64,000 nt of DNA from Utricularia gibba (Eukaryota; Streptophyta; Magnoliopsida; Lamiales; Lentibulariaceae): NCBI GenBank assembly GCA_002189035.1, contig NEEC01000009.1, positions 682,001 to 746,000 of the forward strand, written 5' to 3'. A program made the translations under genes and the position numbers. Positions 1-13,059 of this stretch are shown here, in pieces (the stretch's first letter is position 1; every line of letters starts with the position of its first letter). The notes under the pieces are model-generated. The model had not been told where the DNA came from. It did not search any database and was given only the letters and a program-made list of their open reading frames with translations.

Positions 1-127
1 TTAAGGGACACCACCAACCTCTAAAGCTCCATCGAAAACTTACTCACTCGAGCGATACATGTTCCTTGCTCGCCGTACTGTCTCCCCCTGTCCCTGCGTA
101 TGCTTTAAGGCAAACAAACAAAAGGCC

Positions 128-1620
128 ATGGTTGCGGAGGAAGACGACGTCGCCGTCGTGGTGGTTGTCCGTGAGTACAACGAGAAAAACGACCGGGAGG
201 CGGTTGTGGATGCCGAGTCCCGCTGCGAGGCCGGCGGCTTCGGGGGAAACTCTCTCTGTACACCCATCTCCTGGGTGACCCCTCTGCCGCGTCCGTCATT
301 CTCCCGCGTATCTCATGCTCGTAAGTCCTGCTATTTCCTTCTTCTGCAATTCTCCGGTGGTGGACTGGAATGGAAGAAGAATTTTTATTTTTTTCGTATT
401 TCGCAGGTTGCGGAGATGGAGGTTGTCGGTGGGGGAGAGGATAAACAGAGGAAGGAGATAGTGGGCATGATCAGGGGTTGCTTAAAAACCGTAACTCTAA
501 ATGGGAAGTCGCCGGAGAGCGGTAAACAAGGCGGCGTTCAACGAACTCCGGCCACCAAAGTCGGCTACATTTTGGGCCTCCGCGTTTCTCCATCTCATCG
601 GTAAACACGTATCTGTCTGTGTTGTTATTCTCCTCCATCCCATCCAGTAATAATTTAAAGAGTGCTTGCTGGCTGATTTACCCACTCACTCCCTCGTAGT
701 CGTGGGGACAGGACAAAAACAGATCCCCTGAAATTTCCATTCTTTTTCCAATTTCAATTTTTGTCTCCAGGAGAATGGGAATCGGGCTGAAGCTTGTTCG
801 CAGAATGGAGCTCTGGTTTCGGGAAAACGGCGCCCACTTCTCCTACATCGCCACTGAAAGCGATAACATACCGTCCCTGAAACTCTTCACCACAAGATGC
901 GGCTACTCCAAGTTCCGAACCCCTTCGATTCTCGTGCAGCCGGTCTTCGCCCACCGGATTAAACCCAATAAGAAGGTAGCCGTCATCCGTCTCCCCCAGA
1001 GCGACGCCGTTTTCCTCTACCGGAGCCGTTTCTCCACCGTCGAGTTCTTCCCCGCCGACATCGACGCGGTGCTGAATAACAAGCTCAGTCTCGGGACCTT
1101 CGTAGCCGTGCCCATTGGATCCTACGATCAGAATTCCTGGCCCGGGGCTGCCGCGTTCCTGGCGGCGCCGCCGGAATCATGGGCGGTGCTGAGCGTGTGG
1201 AACTGTAAAGACGTATTCCGACTGGAAGTTCGCGGAGCGTCGCGCCTGCAGAAAGCGGTGGCGAAGACGACGAGGGTAATGGACCGGGCGTTCCCTTGGC
1301 TGCATCTCCCCTCCATACCGAAGCTATTCCGTCCGTTTGGGCTTCATTTCCTCTACGGGATCGGAGGCGAAGGCCCGAGCATGAACACCTTCGTCAGAGG
1401 GCTTTGCAGGCTCGCCCACAATCTGGCCCGCGACCACGGCTGCGGTGTGGTGGCCACCGAAGTAGCCCAGCGAGACCCCCTGCGGTCCGGGATCCCGCAC
1501 TGGGAAATCCTCTCCTGCGACCAGGACGTCTGGTGCATCAAGAGCCTCGCCGAAGGCTTCAAAGACTGGGTGAAATCGCCTCCGGGAACCTCCATTTTTG
1601 TTGATCCTCGGCAAGTATGA
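128..1620 (+). CDS. HLS1-like: HOOKLESS1-like GNAT N-acetyltransferase, two apparent frameshifts in exon 1
   Basis: Putative GNAT-family N-acetyltransferase of the HOOKLESS1 group, which in Arabidopsis controls apical hook formation and differential growth. Exons 128-320, 407-600 and 771-1620; 412 aa once corrected, close to the roughly 400 aa of HLS1. The N-terminus (VVREYNEKND, RCEAGG), the acetyl-CoA loop LGLRVSPSHRR split by intron 2, NNKLSLGTFVAVP, SWAVLSVWNCKD, GLHFLYGIGGEGP, HNLA and the C-terminal SIFVDPR are family signatures. Exon 1 does not read through: it is in one frame to the G-run at 242-246, in a second to the C-run at 279-282 (GKLSLYTHLLGDP), and in a third after it (RHSPAYLML, leading into VAEM of exon 2). 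One extra base in each run restores the family sequence and the splice phase. The start is the ATG beginning MVAEEDD. The family is certain; whether the shifts are real is not. Confidence 0.88.
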
Positions 1621-2290
1621 TCCCCAATCCATGTGGCTCTTCAAATTTCCCTGATTTTAATTTAGGTGAAGACGCCTTTTCAATTTCTAATATTCAGATA
1701 ATCCATAATTAAATTAATTCATTATTTTACCGCAAAGAGGATCCTTGACGTGCCGGCGCGGCATCCAATTTAGAACAGTTCACATGGACGGCATCCATTT
1801 AAATACGTTATCCGTACGATATTATTATATTTCGATATTCAATATTTCTTATTTTACGTTTTCGTTTGACGAAAAAAAGTTGTATAATATTAGTAAATTA
1901 CTTATATTTAAATATATTATTTATTCCGTTTGTAATCAATATAATATATCGTTACTTGTCTCACGATGTTATACCTATATGCAAAAAATGTAAATGAGGC
2001 GTAAAAATTAATATTATTTCGATAATTAAAATGAAGAAATTAGGAGGGTAGGGTGGTCCTTTCAAGCCGGCACTACTAACTATGATTAGTTATTCCCGAA
2101 TAAAGCTAATCAGAATTGGAAACCGAAAGCTTGTCTCCCCTTCCATCATGAAACTGGAGAATCTTCACTCTGACAGATGATTGTTGGTCTCCTTCTCTGT
2201 CTCTCTCGCTCGCATTCAGTGTCCCGACGGGCGTCGGAGGAGTTTAGTATCGGAATCTAAGTGACGGATGAAGCACCGTGGCATCACGGC
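1621..2290. other. Intergenic spacer, AT-rich
   Basis: Spacer between the HLS1-like gene and the formin. The middle (about 1800-2040) is very AT-rich. A short near-repeat, GGCATCCA followed by ATTTA, occurs at about 1762 and 1790. The last 130 bases are rich in CT and probably hold the formin promoter and leader. I see no gene. Confidence 0.5.
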
Positions 2291-4972
2291 ATGTCAGCAA
2301 GACAAATGAAAAGTGGAGTCCTGGGTGAGAGTTTGGTAATCTCTCTTTTGATTCTGTCATTCGCCATTGTTTCCGGCAAGGAGAATGACCGGAGAATTCT
2401 GCACCAGCCGTTGTTCCCATCCACTGCACCCGAACCACCGCTGCCTAGCATGGAGCTGCCTCAGGAAGACCAGCCCTTCTCCCATGAGCTCCCATTTGGG
2501 CCGTTAGTGGATCAGACCCAGGATACGCTTCCGCCGGCGCCGTTGCTTGGAGCGATGGGAACTCCGGCTTCTCCTCCCCCGTCCAGTTCGATTAGAAAAG
2601 TGACGGTGGCGGCGGCATTGACTGTTGTGACGTTGGGCCTACTGTCGGCGGTGGGGTTCTGTTTTTTAAAGCAATGTGGGAATCAGCAGGATGAGTCGCG
2701 GAAGCTTGTCGGTGGGGATTCGATGGCTACCGACGTGGAATCGAGAATGCCGCCTCCGGCAACGTCGTTTCTTTACGTCGGGATGGTGGAGCCTTCCGTT
2801 GGAAGTCTGATTGATGAAGCCAGTGGCGCTAATGGATCACCGTATCGGAAATTGAATTCGGAGAAAGTGTTGTTCGATCGTTATCGGCCGAGCCCAGAGC
2901 TTCAGCCCCTACCGCCATTGCCGAATCTCCCGCCCATGTACTCTCCCGACGACGATAGAAATGCACACACTCCTCAATCCTCCTCTTTCAGCGACGGGTC
3001 TCCAGTTTCGCGTCAAAATCGCATTCATCGATCCAAAGGATCTCCCCCGAAATCCCGACTTTCGTTATCTTCCCTTGATACGGAGCCTGTGATTCGCTCA
3101 ATCAAGCGATCTCAGCCTCCTTCTCCTCCTCCATCGCCGGCACTGGCGATTGCTTCTTCATTTGCGCCGCCGGTACCCAGTAAAAGAGCAGGGCCAAAAT
3201 TCCCGCCACCTCCTCCTCCGCCCGACATTTCGCGTCTCCGATCAATACTTTCCTCCCATCAAGAGAAACCCAGCATCCCAACTCCACCCCCACCGCCGCC
3301 GAACATAGAAAATATGGGGTCTGTGGAAGAAATTGCAAAATCACCGTTTTCAGAGACGGTAACGAGATCTGTGTTAAAAAGTATCACTCCCCAAGAGCTT
3401 GTAACTTCCATTTCACGTCGCGATGATGAATTCAGAGATGATACAGATGGATCGAAGGCGAAACTAAAGCCCTTGCACTGGGATACAGTGCGAGCCACCT
3501 CTGAACGAGCCACCGTTTGGGACCAGATGCAGTCAAGCTCTTTTCAGTGAGTGAAATTGGTCATGGAACTCAAATTTTCCTAATCCTCAGTAACGAATCA
3601 AATTTTTCATCCCGCAGATTGAACGAGAACGCCATGGAATCGCTTTTTGGGTGCAGTTCATCTAGTAAAGACAGTGGACGAAAGCCTGTCATGCCGTTGA
3701 CGCAGCAGGGGAGCCGAGTTTTGGACCCCAAGAAATCCCAAAACATCGCAATTTTGCTACGTGCACTGAATGTCACAGTTGAGGAAGTAAAGGAAGCACT
3801 TTTGGATGGTATGGTTTATACCATCTGAAAAAACTGCATTCCTAGTGACTGCTGGGGAGTTCAATGCTGAAACCTGTTGCAGGCAATTTGGAGGGGTTGG
3901 GAACAGAACTGCTGGAGACATTAGTTAAGATGGCACCAACGAAGGAGGAAGAGATCAAACTCAAAAGCTACAATGGCGACATCTCGAAGCTGGCATCAGC
4001 CGAGAGATTCCTCAAGGAGATTCTAGACGTCCCATTCGCTTTCAGAAGAGTCGAGGCATTGCTGTATCGAGCTAATTTTGAAAACGAGATCGTTTACTTG
4101 TCGAAGTCGTTTCAGACATTGGAGGTACTACTTGCTAGACATGTTGGGATCTATTCTTGCCAGAAAGTTCCAAGTTTCTTGCTTTCTGTACTCAGGAAGC
4201 GAGTGAAGGACTGAGGAACTGCCCCCTTTTTCTTAAACTTCTGGAAGCAGTTTTAAGAACAGGAAACAGGATGAACGATGGGACAAACAGAGGTCATGCC
4301 AGAGCTTTCAAGTTGGATGCATTGTTGAAGTTAGTGGACGTCAAGGGAAAAGATGGTAAGACAACTCTGCTTCATTTCGTCGTTCAAGAGATCATCCGGT
4401 CCGAAGGAGCCGAATCGGAAACACCCCACGAGTCACAGAAGCCAGATTTCAAGCTCAAAGAGCATGAACTCAGGAAAAAGGGATTGCAAATCGTTTCAGG
4501 TCTCAGCAAAGAGCTTGAAAATGTCAAGAAAGCTGCTGGTATCGATCCTGATGTTCTCAAAAGCTACCTCAGCAAGCTCGAGACGGAGCTTGAGAGAGTA
4601 AAATCTGTCATCCAGTGCGGAAAACCATCACCACCCGGAGGTGAATTCTTTGACTCCATGAACGTTTTCATCAAGCAAGCTGTCGAGGAAATAAGCAGAA
4701 TCAAGCTTCAGGAGAAGAAAGCTCTGTCTATGGTTAAAGAAGTGACGGAGTACTTCCATGGCGATGCAGCAGGAGAAGAGGCACATCCTTTCAGAATTTT
4801 CATGGTCGTTCGAGATTTCCTGTCTGTGCTAGACATCGTTTGCAAGGAGATAGGCAAGCAGCAACTGGAAAAACCTTTCTTGGTGCGGGAAGATCATTCA
4901 GAATGGAACCAACAGCAGCAGCGCAGTACATATCATAAGAACATGTGTTCTTTTGGCATCGATTTACAGTAG
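2291..4972 (+). CDS. Class I formin (FH-like) with signal peptide, TM segment, FH1 and FH2
   Basis: Plant type I formin, a membrane-anchored actin nucleator acting at the plasma membrane/cell wall interface. Four exons (2291-3546, 3618-3808, 3883-4124, 4196-4972) give 821 aa. In order: hydrophobic signal peptide (about 1-30), extracellular Pro-rich stretch, one transmembrane helix (about 105-128, [15 protein letters not shown]) followed by cytosolic linker, FH1 with runs of six to seven prolines (about 270-340), then FH2 from [11 protein letters not shown] (about 390) through [21 protein letters not shown] and [15 protein letters not shown]. All junctions keep phase. I start at the ATG of MSARQMK because it leads straight into the signal peptide; an upstream in-frame extension has only a GTG. 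The gene looks intact. The exact member of the FH family cannot be assigned. Confidence 0.93.
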
Positions 4973-5267
4973 TACAAGTTCATAGAGAAGAGGAAGCAGT
5001 CTCCTGGAAATGCAATGATGCACAACAACAACGAGACGTTCCTATAGAAAAGGGCAAAAAAGGAAACTAAAATATAGAAATTATAAAATAATAAAAAAGG
5101 GAAGAATAAAAAATCAATAATTAAGGAATTTCCAACGGTGCGCGTAAAAACTGTTAATTGCCGGGGAAAAAGGTGCCGTTCAATTTATAATCTCCGCTTT
5201 GAGTTCCGGCAACAACACATCATCCTCTTCCGACTGACGGCGCGTAGGTTCACGGTTTCGAATCGAG

Positions 5268-6970
5268 ATGAGTAAAGGTCCGGGACTCTTCTCCGATATC
5301 GGAAAGAAAGCGAAAGGTGAATTTGCCGTTCTCTACTGCATTTCGAGGTTTTTTTTTTTGTTTTCGCTGAGTTTTCACGTTTGTCGGCGTAATTATTGTT
5401 TTGATTCGTAGATCTGTTGACGAAGGATTACACATCTGAACAGAAATTCTCAGTCTCCACCCGTACCGAATCTGGATTGGTACGATAATATGCGTGGCGT
5501 ATGTTCATTGAGAATTTTCGGAGCAATTTTGTTGTTTTTTCAAAATTATTGTGGCTCATACTTTTTTTGTGTAGTGTTTTGAATTCTTAAACCGAGGATT
5601 ACCGAATCTATGGCGATGATGGTGTTGGAATTGGACGCTTTTTTTTCTGAAACTGCTTTTTATTTTTTTGTTAAATCGTTCTTCTGGAGTGTGATTTTAC
5701 TGGATTCTTTTTTGTATTGGACGTTGTTCTCCTCTGTTGGAAGCTGCGTTTTCTTTTCATTTAAGCGAGTTTTTTTTCCTTCTCCTCTGTCAGAATATTT
5801 TGACATGCATTTAAGTTTGTACGCAGAAAATCTATTCCTCTTTATCCTTCAGAATTGGTGACGCCAATAGTATCTGCTCCTGCTATTGGGGATATTTGTT
5901 TCTGTGATTTTCGCATCCATATTCATTCTGATTTTTATATGTTTGTATGGGTTATGCTCGAAGTTCTGTAGTCAATTCCCATTGATATTTTTCCAAATGT
6001 AGGCTTTTACAACATCAACTGCAAACAAGGCTGGCTACTCCAGTGGAGATATTGCAACTCAGTATATTTATAAGAAAACTTCTGCTGATCTCAAAGTTGA
6101 TACAGAATCAAATGTGAGGATTTAAAACTTTATACTCTGGATTTGTTTTCGGTGTTGGCTTATTTTCAATGGAACCATCTTTTCTTTTGTAGTTCTCCGT
6201 CACACTAACTGCTCCTAATGTCGTGCCATCATCAGTAGTGATTGCAACTCTGAAATATCCCACTTACGAGTCTGGCAAGGTCTCTTTAGCTCCTATGATT
6301 TGCCAATAGGATCCTTATCATATTTCTTTTATTGCTAAGAGCAATACTTTACACTTCTTCATGTGCAGCTTGAGTTTCAGCACTTCCACCCTCATGCATC
6401 GCTTTCCGCAGCGGTCGGCACCAACAAAGCCCCTCCACTCGATGTCTCTCTAACCCTCGGCACTCCTACCTTTATTTTGGGTGCAGAGGCAAGCTATGAT
6501 ACCAGTTCTGGTAAAGTAAGCAAATACAACGCGGGGATCAGTGTGGTGAAACCAGATTCCTGTGCCTCAATCATACTGTAAGTACCAATGGTTACTCAAC
6601 AATGGAGCTCCAAGTCTCACTTCAGCTATCATTGATAGAGAATTGGTGTTCTTTTGCCTGTAGGGCTGACAAAGGAGACACAATAAAGGCGTCATACATA
6701 CACACTTTTGATCAGGTGAAGAGGACTGCTGTTGTAGGAGAGATCACTAGAAGATTATCCTCTAACGAGAACACCATCACTGTGGGAGGATCTTGCGGCG
6801 TCGACCCTCTGATGCTCGTCAAAATGAAGCTCAACAACCACGGTTCTCTGGGCGTCGTCCTGCAGCACGAAGTCATCCCAAAGTCACTACTTACTCTTTC
6901 CAGTGAATTCGACACCAAAGCCCTGGAGAAAACTCCCAGGTTTGGCCTTTCCCTCGCGTTGAAGCCTTGA
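5268..6970 (+). CDS. VDAC: Mitochondrial outer membrane porin (VDAC)
   Basis: Voltage-dependent anion channel, the beta-barrel pore for metabolites in the mitochondrial outer membrane. Six exons (5268-5316, 5412-5479, 6003-6113, 6193-6279, 6369-6577, 6664-6970) total 831 nt and encode 276 aa, the normal plant VDAC length. The N-terminal helix is KGPGLFSDIGKKAKDLL, the Porin_3 barrel strands follow, and the protein ends in LSLALKP, the usual plant VDAC C-terminus. Six-exon structure and intact phases argue for a functional gene. It lies 295 bp downstream of the formin stop on the same strand but has its own start region (AATCGAGATG). No unusual residues were noticed. Confidence 0.96.
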
Positions 6971-8597
6971 AAGCATCAGCTTTTTGGTCCCTCCCAGTCC
7001 CAGGTGCGTCGCTCGTTAAATTCCTTCTTGAACTCCCCCGAGAATAAATGGTTTGAAGGGAACACCATTATCATCATGTGACGATCCCTCATTTGATTCT
7101 AACATCACTCCCTTTCATTGTTAGCCTGAAAGCTCAGGCTGTTTGTTTTTCCCAATCCAACCCAAATCCCATGGTCTTTGTAATATTAAGGTGGGCAACC
7201 TCACGTTTTGGGTAAGGTTCGAAAAAAATAAAAAAATAAAAAAAGTTATGCTTATGTTTCGTGTATATTCTTATTTTTATTTTTCATTTTGAAAAGAAAA
7301 AGTTAATAGTCATATAGAATATAATAATTTTTTTCAATAATATCATTTTTATTTATTTAATTCATTTTCGATTTTATTTTTACTTTTAGATTTTTAAAGA
7401 ATTAAGTGCCAAAATTTTGTATAAACTATCATTTGTATATTATAGTAAAATAATTTTTAATTTTTTAACAAAACGTATGCAAATGTTTTAAAAAAAATTA
7501 TAGAACGCATGGATATGTTTTGCATGCATTTTCAAAATTAATTTTTGAAAAATGAGAAGTAAAATGAACTGGTGTTTTTATATGTTTTATTTCAAAATAA
7601 AAAATTAATTTGTAATAATATATAAATGATAATTCAAACCATAGATTTGTTCTCCATTTTTTTAAATTTAGAAATGAAAAATTGAGAAATAAATTTTAAA
7701 AAATGAATTGAAATAGAGGAAACAGTATTATTAAAAAAAGTTATTACAATCAAAATGAAAAATTGGAATGTACAAAATATTTTATTTTATATTGGTGTAT
7801 TACTTTTGAAAAATGATAAATAATTTAATTCCTTAGAAATATATATCATTTTGAGAATGGAAATGTATGCAAAACATAATCTTAATATTTTGTTACTTTA
7901 AAAAAATTATAAAATAAAAAATATTTTTGTTGTAATTTGACGTACTCAAAGTGTGTGAAACATAATTAATATAAAAAGATATCTTTAAGAATTTTTTGGT
8001 TAATTAAATTATATGAATTTAAAAGTAGAATTATAAATTATATAATTTTTAGTTGGTAAGTGTAAATAAATTCGAGATTGCACAATTTTTTTAAATTCTA
8101 TATACATATATTTATTTAGAATTACATTTTTTTTTACTTTACTTAAAATCATTTAATCCTATTTTTAATTTAAATAACTAAACACTAATTAAAAGATTAA
8201 TCCCACTGTCTCATCTTTACTTAAATTCAATCAAATTAAATCCATTTTATCTCATTTCCATTAATTAAACACTAATTCAGTAGCTTAATGTGGAAGTCAG
8301 TAGTGAACAACAATATGTGAACATAACTTTAGATTCATAATTGCTCTCAGGGCTAAAGCATGGAAGTCAATCAAAGCATGTGCAGCATTTACTACAGCAG
8401 CAATGCAACAAAAGCCATGGCCACTGGCTGAATGTATACTGTATGATGGGCAACTGATGGGCAGAATTGAGGCCCAAACGCCCAATCCGCAGTCAGCTTC
8501 ATATATATATATATGCACAATCTTTGTATATTCAGAATGTGCCATCTATTCACAACATAAACAAACACACATGGAGAAGCATGGATCGGCTCTGTGT
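6971..8597. other. AT-rich intergenic spacer
   Basis: Convergent spacer between VDAC (+) and the BSD gene (-). The first 230 bases are probably VDAC 3' UTR (TTTGTAATATTAAG near 7180). From about 7220 to 8290 the sequence is extremely AT-rich with many short A and T runs and no open frame with coding character. Around 8150-8280 the motif AAACACTAATT recurs twice, suggesting remnants of an AT-rich dispersed repeat. An (AT)n stretch occurs at about 8500. Confidence 0.5.
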
Positions 8598-10274
8598 TCA
8601 AGGAACGATCATGTCATCCACATCCAGCCAGTCGCTTGATTCCTTGCTGTCTGAGAGCTTGTCCTTGGACGACCGTGAGGAGGAGCTCTTACCAAGCTGA
8701 ACCCAATCGCGGGTGTCTTTATCATCAGAGCTGTAGTTTGGTTTCCTGAAGCTGCTCTGTGCAGCTTCATCATCATCATCTTCTTCTTCAAGATCACTGA
8801 AGGTGACATCATCATCATCATTGTGGACGGGGGTGGGGTGGGGGTGGGGGTGGTCTTTGAAACCGTGACACTGCTTTCGGTTGCCTCATCCCTTAGCCAA
8901 CCATCTACATCGTCTTCATCTTCCTCCACGGCAAGTTTCAGGGGATTATACGTTTGTAAATTGATTCCAGATTTGCTTGTGTTTGTAGCAGTGCTGGTAG
9001 CCAGCGTTTCAGCTTTCTTTGCGGAATGCCCTTGCAGTTCAGAAGCAACATCAATATCATGGTTGGATGATTTTTCAAGGGAGGCAGAGCTCCATTGTTG
9101 GTGTTGGGGGGTTATGCTCTCATCCTCGTGTTCCGCAGATTCATCCTGCTTTGTTGCGTCACTATTCTTTGAATCATTTGCCAGCAAAGCTCTAGCTTCC
9201 ATGACCTGCAGAGAGCAGTCGCCTCAGACGCAGTGGAAGGTTAAAAAACTAGCTCAACAAAATGCAACATTCATAACAATGAGTGGTTATGTGGGACAGA
9301 CAGGAAGGAAAGAAACCTGTGGTGTGGACAGGAGTAAGGCATCCTCTGTACGTAGCCTAGTGTGAACAATCACAAAGTAAATCTTCCAGAAGCGATCATC
9401 ACTCATGTATCGAGGGCACAGCCTCATTCTCAAAGCAGCCAAATTTGGAACATGTCGCTCTACAGCCAACGCATGCTCTTGTTGCTCGTCAGACATATCA
9501 AAATCTAACATTTCATGCTACTCGTGTTAGAAAACACTCCAACATACTTTGAGTAGCTAAACACAATGTTTCAAACATCCTCCAACTTCATAGCAAAAGC
9601 TTTCAGAATCAATCTAATTAAATGCACTCCTAAACACGAGATCAAGCAGATTTTTAAGTAGAAAACTAGTTAGCAGAAGAGGATAACTACAACAGGAATA
9701 GGAAGCGCACCATCCTCACCTCCATCATTAAGCGGTAACGGGAAATCAAGCCAAGTTTCCGGGTGAGTAGAGATGTCAGAAACAAACGCCACAACTTCCT
9801 GAGTAACGCCCACCGCCCCACCTGCCGGAGACTTCAAGTCTTTACCTTTATTCTCATTTTCGTCATCCACTTCCAACTGAAGAAGGCTAGACGCCATTTT
9901 TGTAATCTCAGCGACGTTAATGTTATTCGAAATTCGAGAAATTTCGCTCCTGAACCTCCCCCAATCTCCGCGAAATCTCCCCGGATCCCTAAAGCTGGAC
10001 CTTTATCCGATCCATCCACATTAGGCTCCGATTCATGCTCGGACTGCGCAGGAGGCGCAAGGAAAGTTGTGAAGCCGCGGAATTGGCGGGTTAGGGTTCT
10101 GCTCAGCTCTGAGAGATCATCCTTAACACCGCGAGATGGCGAAATCGGCGGCGACTCACCATCTTCTTTAGATTCAGTACCTTCCTTCCGCGTAGACTCC
10201 GATTCCCTACCGTCGCCGTCGTTTTCTTCGTTGAACTTGAGAGAATTCGCGATGGACCGAGCTAACCATGACAT
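8598..10274 (-). CDS. BSD domain-containing protein, two apparent frameshifts
   Basis: Plant BSD-domain protein of the type starting MSWLARSIANSL; the molecular role is not established. Exons (minus) 10274-9720, 9504-9317 and 9205-8598; 450 aa corrected. After an acidic, Ser-rich N-terminal part come GVTQEVVAFVSDISTHPETWLDFPL and then the BSD domain (FDMSDEQQEHAL, LRMRLCPRYMSDDRFWKIYFV). The C-terminus is acidic and ends in DWLDVDDMIVP, typical of the family. Two breaks interrupt the frame. One is at the C-run 9958-9962, between GDFAEIGG and RFRSEISRISNN. The other is inside a run of ACCCCC repeats (minus strand), where 8835-8838 has four Gs on the plus strand while its neighbours have five. 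Restoring one base in each gives a coding length divisible by three and returns VHNDDDDVTFSDLEEE. Confidence 0.85.
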
Positions 10275-10630
10275 TCTGGTGTCGGAAAAGTTTCCAGGCG
10301 AACGCTCTCTCTCTTCCTTGAACTCACCGACGATTGGCCTTCAACAGGGATTCAGACGTTTACAGACCCCCGCCGTGCCGGCGGTGGAAGAACCCCCTTT
10401 CCGGTTGCTTTCTTGCTATCAAGTACAGTGAAAGTCAAAATCAATCCATTTATATTTGTTCTTTCCAGCAAAATCATACCATGTGAAAGGAATTTCTTCT
10501 ATTTACACAAAGGTCCCTAAGGTTTCCCATATATACAAATTCAAAGCCTTAAGAAATAGAATTCGCATATTCTACCTATTATTTCAAGACTGCACCTTTA
10601 ACACACAAGCATGGTAGAACGCCTAACTGA
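10275..10630. other. Spacer between two minus-strand genes
   Basis: Holds the 5' leader or promoter of the BSD gene and the 3' UTR of the ACR gene. A GC-rich Arg/Pro-type stretch lies near 10360-10390. I see no gene. Confidence 0.45.
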
Positions 10631-13059
10631 TCAAGACCGGATCGGTCTGAAATTGTACGAAAGCCTCTCCAGATGAGCCCACAGCATGCTTCCTAGAGAG
10701 AACCTCGGCCGCCCCTCCGCCGCAGCAGCCTCATAATCAAGAGTTTCATTAGAAGATATCCGTTTGATGTCGATATCGGTCCCTCGGAACTCCTGTCTCA
10801 CCCTTTCCAGTGTTCTTGGGCTGACATCTTCGCCGGAGGTCTCCTTGATGTAAAATGTACCCAGAGCTTCCTCACCCCGAATGCCTATCTCCACCCTTGT
10901 TATCGACAACCCGTTTTCGCGGAAGATCCGTGTGACATCCGATAGCAAACCAGTTCGATTTCTAGTGCAAATGTCCAGCCTCAATCCCTACAGTGAGCTG
11001 GTAAGCAGAGGGTAGCACAAGATTGATTTGTTTTGTTAGTGGCAATGCCTACCTGAGAGTTTCTTCTTTCTATTGCGGCAGTCAAACATTGAGCAACCCT
11101 GTGTTTCTCTGCTTCTGAATACCAAGTGCATCCATCTTTGCGTGTGACATAGTATTCCTGCATAGCCATAACATGAATGGAGAATTTATGATACTGAGAG
11201 AGGTGAAAGGAAGAGTTTTTTCTGCGTTACCTGGAATGCAGTGGATCCAGTGGAGCCAACAGCTGCGTGATGAACTATGTATTGTAGGTCTGTCAAGGCA
11301 CAAATTGTATCAAACAGCAGCTTTGGTCTATCACGGCTTCTCATCGTGATGATCAAGTATCCATTCTCTTTACAGCTCTCCATCCTTACATGTATGGCGT
11401 CACATTCTTTCTTCTGATCTTTGCAGCAGGGACTCAAAGCGTAGAGATCATCCAGTTCACTGACACCACTACAAGAACAGCATTCCCCATAATTCCTGTC
11501 TGCTGCCATGAGCTGGTGGAGCCGTCTCTCAGAATCAGTCTGGCCAGTGGATGGACTTGTCAACTTCACGCTTCGAAGCTCATCATCGTGGTGGTGAGCT
11601 TCTATCACATTTTCAAGTTGGGATTGAACTTGGGATGCTCGACTAGAGTCTAGATGCAGACCACTTTTTGAAGTGTCTTCTATGGAAATTACACATGCTG
11701 CTCGGCCATTGTGCGTCCATGCCACAGCTGATAAGACATGGCAGCCCAGCTGAGTCAGGGCTGCTGACATCTCCGACATTAGTCCTGGTCTGTCTATACC
11801 CGTCATTTCAAGAGTCATCTGATCAGTGAAAACCTTCGTTAAGCATAGTTCTTGATGCATGCTCGACCCAATCTTCCTACTTTCACAAATCCCCTACAAA
11901 ATTGGCATTTGTTATTGACAGAAAGCAATCCACTTTAAAAGGAACCAGTCCACAGCCACCATTGGATCATTGAAACTAACCCGTTGAATGCGATGTGTGA
12001 GACTTTCGTCTGTGATTTTATTTCCATGATGATCCGTAACATGGAACACTAGAAACCAGAGAGTAAAAGCATGGTTATGGCATTCCCAACATTCACTGTA
12101 TAAAAAAATACAGTTGAAAAATATCATATTACCATCCATCAGCCATCCACCATCAGAGGAAATGTATGACTTGGATATCACAATATCTAGATCTGTCAGT
12201 ACTTGAACTATCTCCAGAAGCATACCGTGCTTATTAGCACTATCAACCTGTGATTGGACAAGCCATTAATGGAAAGTAGATGACCTAAGGTGTAGGTGTA
12301 AAGTTCCATTCTACACTCAGATTCCAACTCAGGATCCGTGCTACATGAGAAAAAAGCCTTTTATATTTAAATCAGGGCCAGTCTTCACTAATACCAAAAG
12401 TGATTGGTTCCCAATAAAGAAAAGAAAAAAGGTCCTAAGCCATTATCCTTGTGTGTCATCCACTTTATCAACAAGATGATAAAATATCACACGTAAACTC
12501 ATCTTGATAAATACTCATAAAAAAAACTCATCTTGGTAAATACTGATAAAAAAAATCATCTTGATAAATATAGCGATAGCTTTAGCATCCAGAAGGATTG
12601 CATAGGAGTGTTTTTCATTATCATAAATGCTTTAGATTCCATGGTTTAATGCTATGAATGAAGCTGCAGGCTTGCAATGTAGTGTGGAATCTGAAGAATG
12701 GAATATGTTGTTGCAGAAGGAACAGCATAATTGATTGTGTGCACTCCCCGATTCCAGGGAAATAAGATGCAAATGACTAACCTTAACAAGAGTGCAATCT
12801 GGGTAGGAGCCATTGTCTATACAGACCCTGAAAAACACAAAATAATAACAAGAAGCCAGAGTTTCCCGTCAAGTTCAAAGAGCACATGCCTGGTGGCATC
12901 CCTCCTCGACCTCTAAGTGCGAGGTTAGGGGTTTAAACGTGAAGTGTACATAACCATGTATGCTTGCCAACTAAAAAAAAAAAGCTACCTTGGAGGGTGG
13001 ATTCTTTCCATAAGCACTTCAAATTCTCTTTCAGCATACGGCCTGTAAGTAATATCCAT
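10631..13059 (-). CDS. ACT domain-repeat (ACR) protein
   Basis: ACR protein of the plant ACT-repeat family, which carries four ACT domains and is thought to sense small molecules such as amino acids. Seven exons on the minus strand (13059-12989, 12827-12782, 12247-12133, 12048-11981, 11893-11231, 11157-11053, 10987-10631) total 1425 nt, 474 aa, all in phase. Markers in order: MDITYRPYAEREFE, MERIHPPRVCIDN, VDSANKHGMLLEIVQVLTD, YISSDGGWLMDVFHVTD, TGIDRPGLMSEMSAAL, WTHNGRAACV, ERRLHQLMAADR, MRSRDRPKLLFDTICALTD, and the fourth ACT at RNRTGLLSDVTRIFRENG. The start ATG matches other ACRs beginning ME-TYRPY. An untranslated first exon further upstream (up to about 13560) is likely but not proven. 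I do not assign the ACR number. Confidence 0.93.

Noticed and set aside
9834-10431. Plus-strand open frame antisense to the BSD gene
   Set aside because: It is the shadow of the exon on the minus strand, where conserved BSD-family motifs are found.
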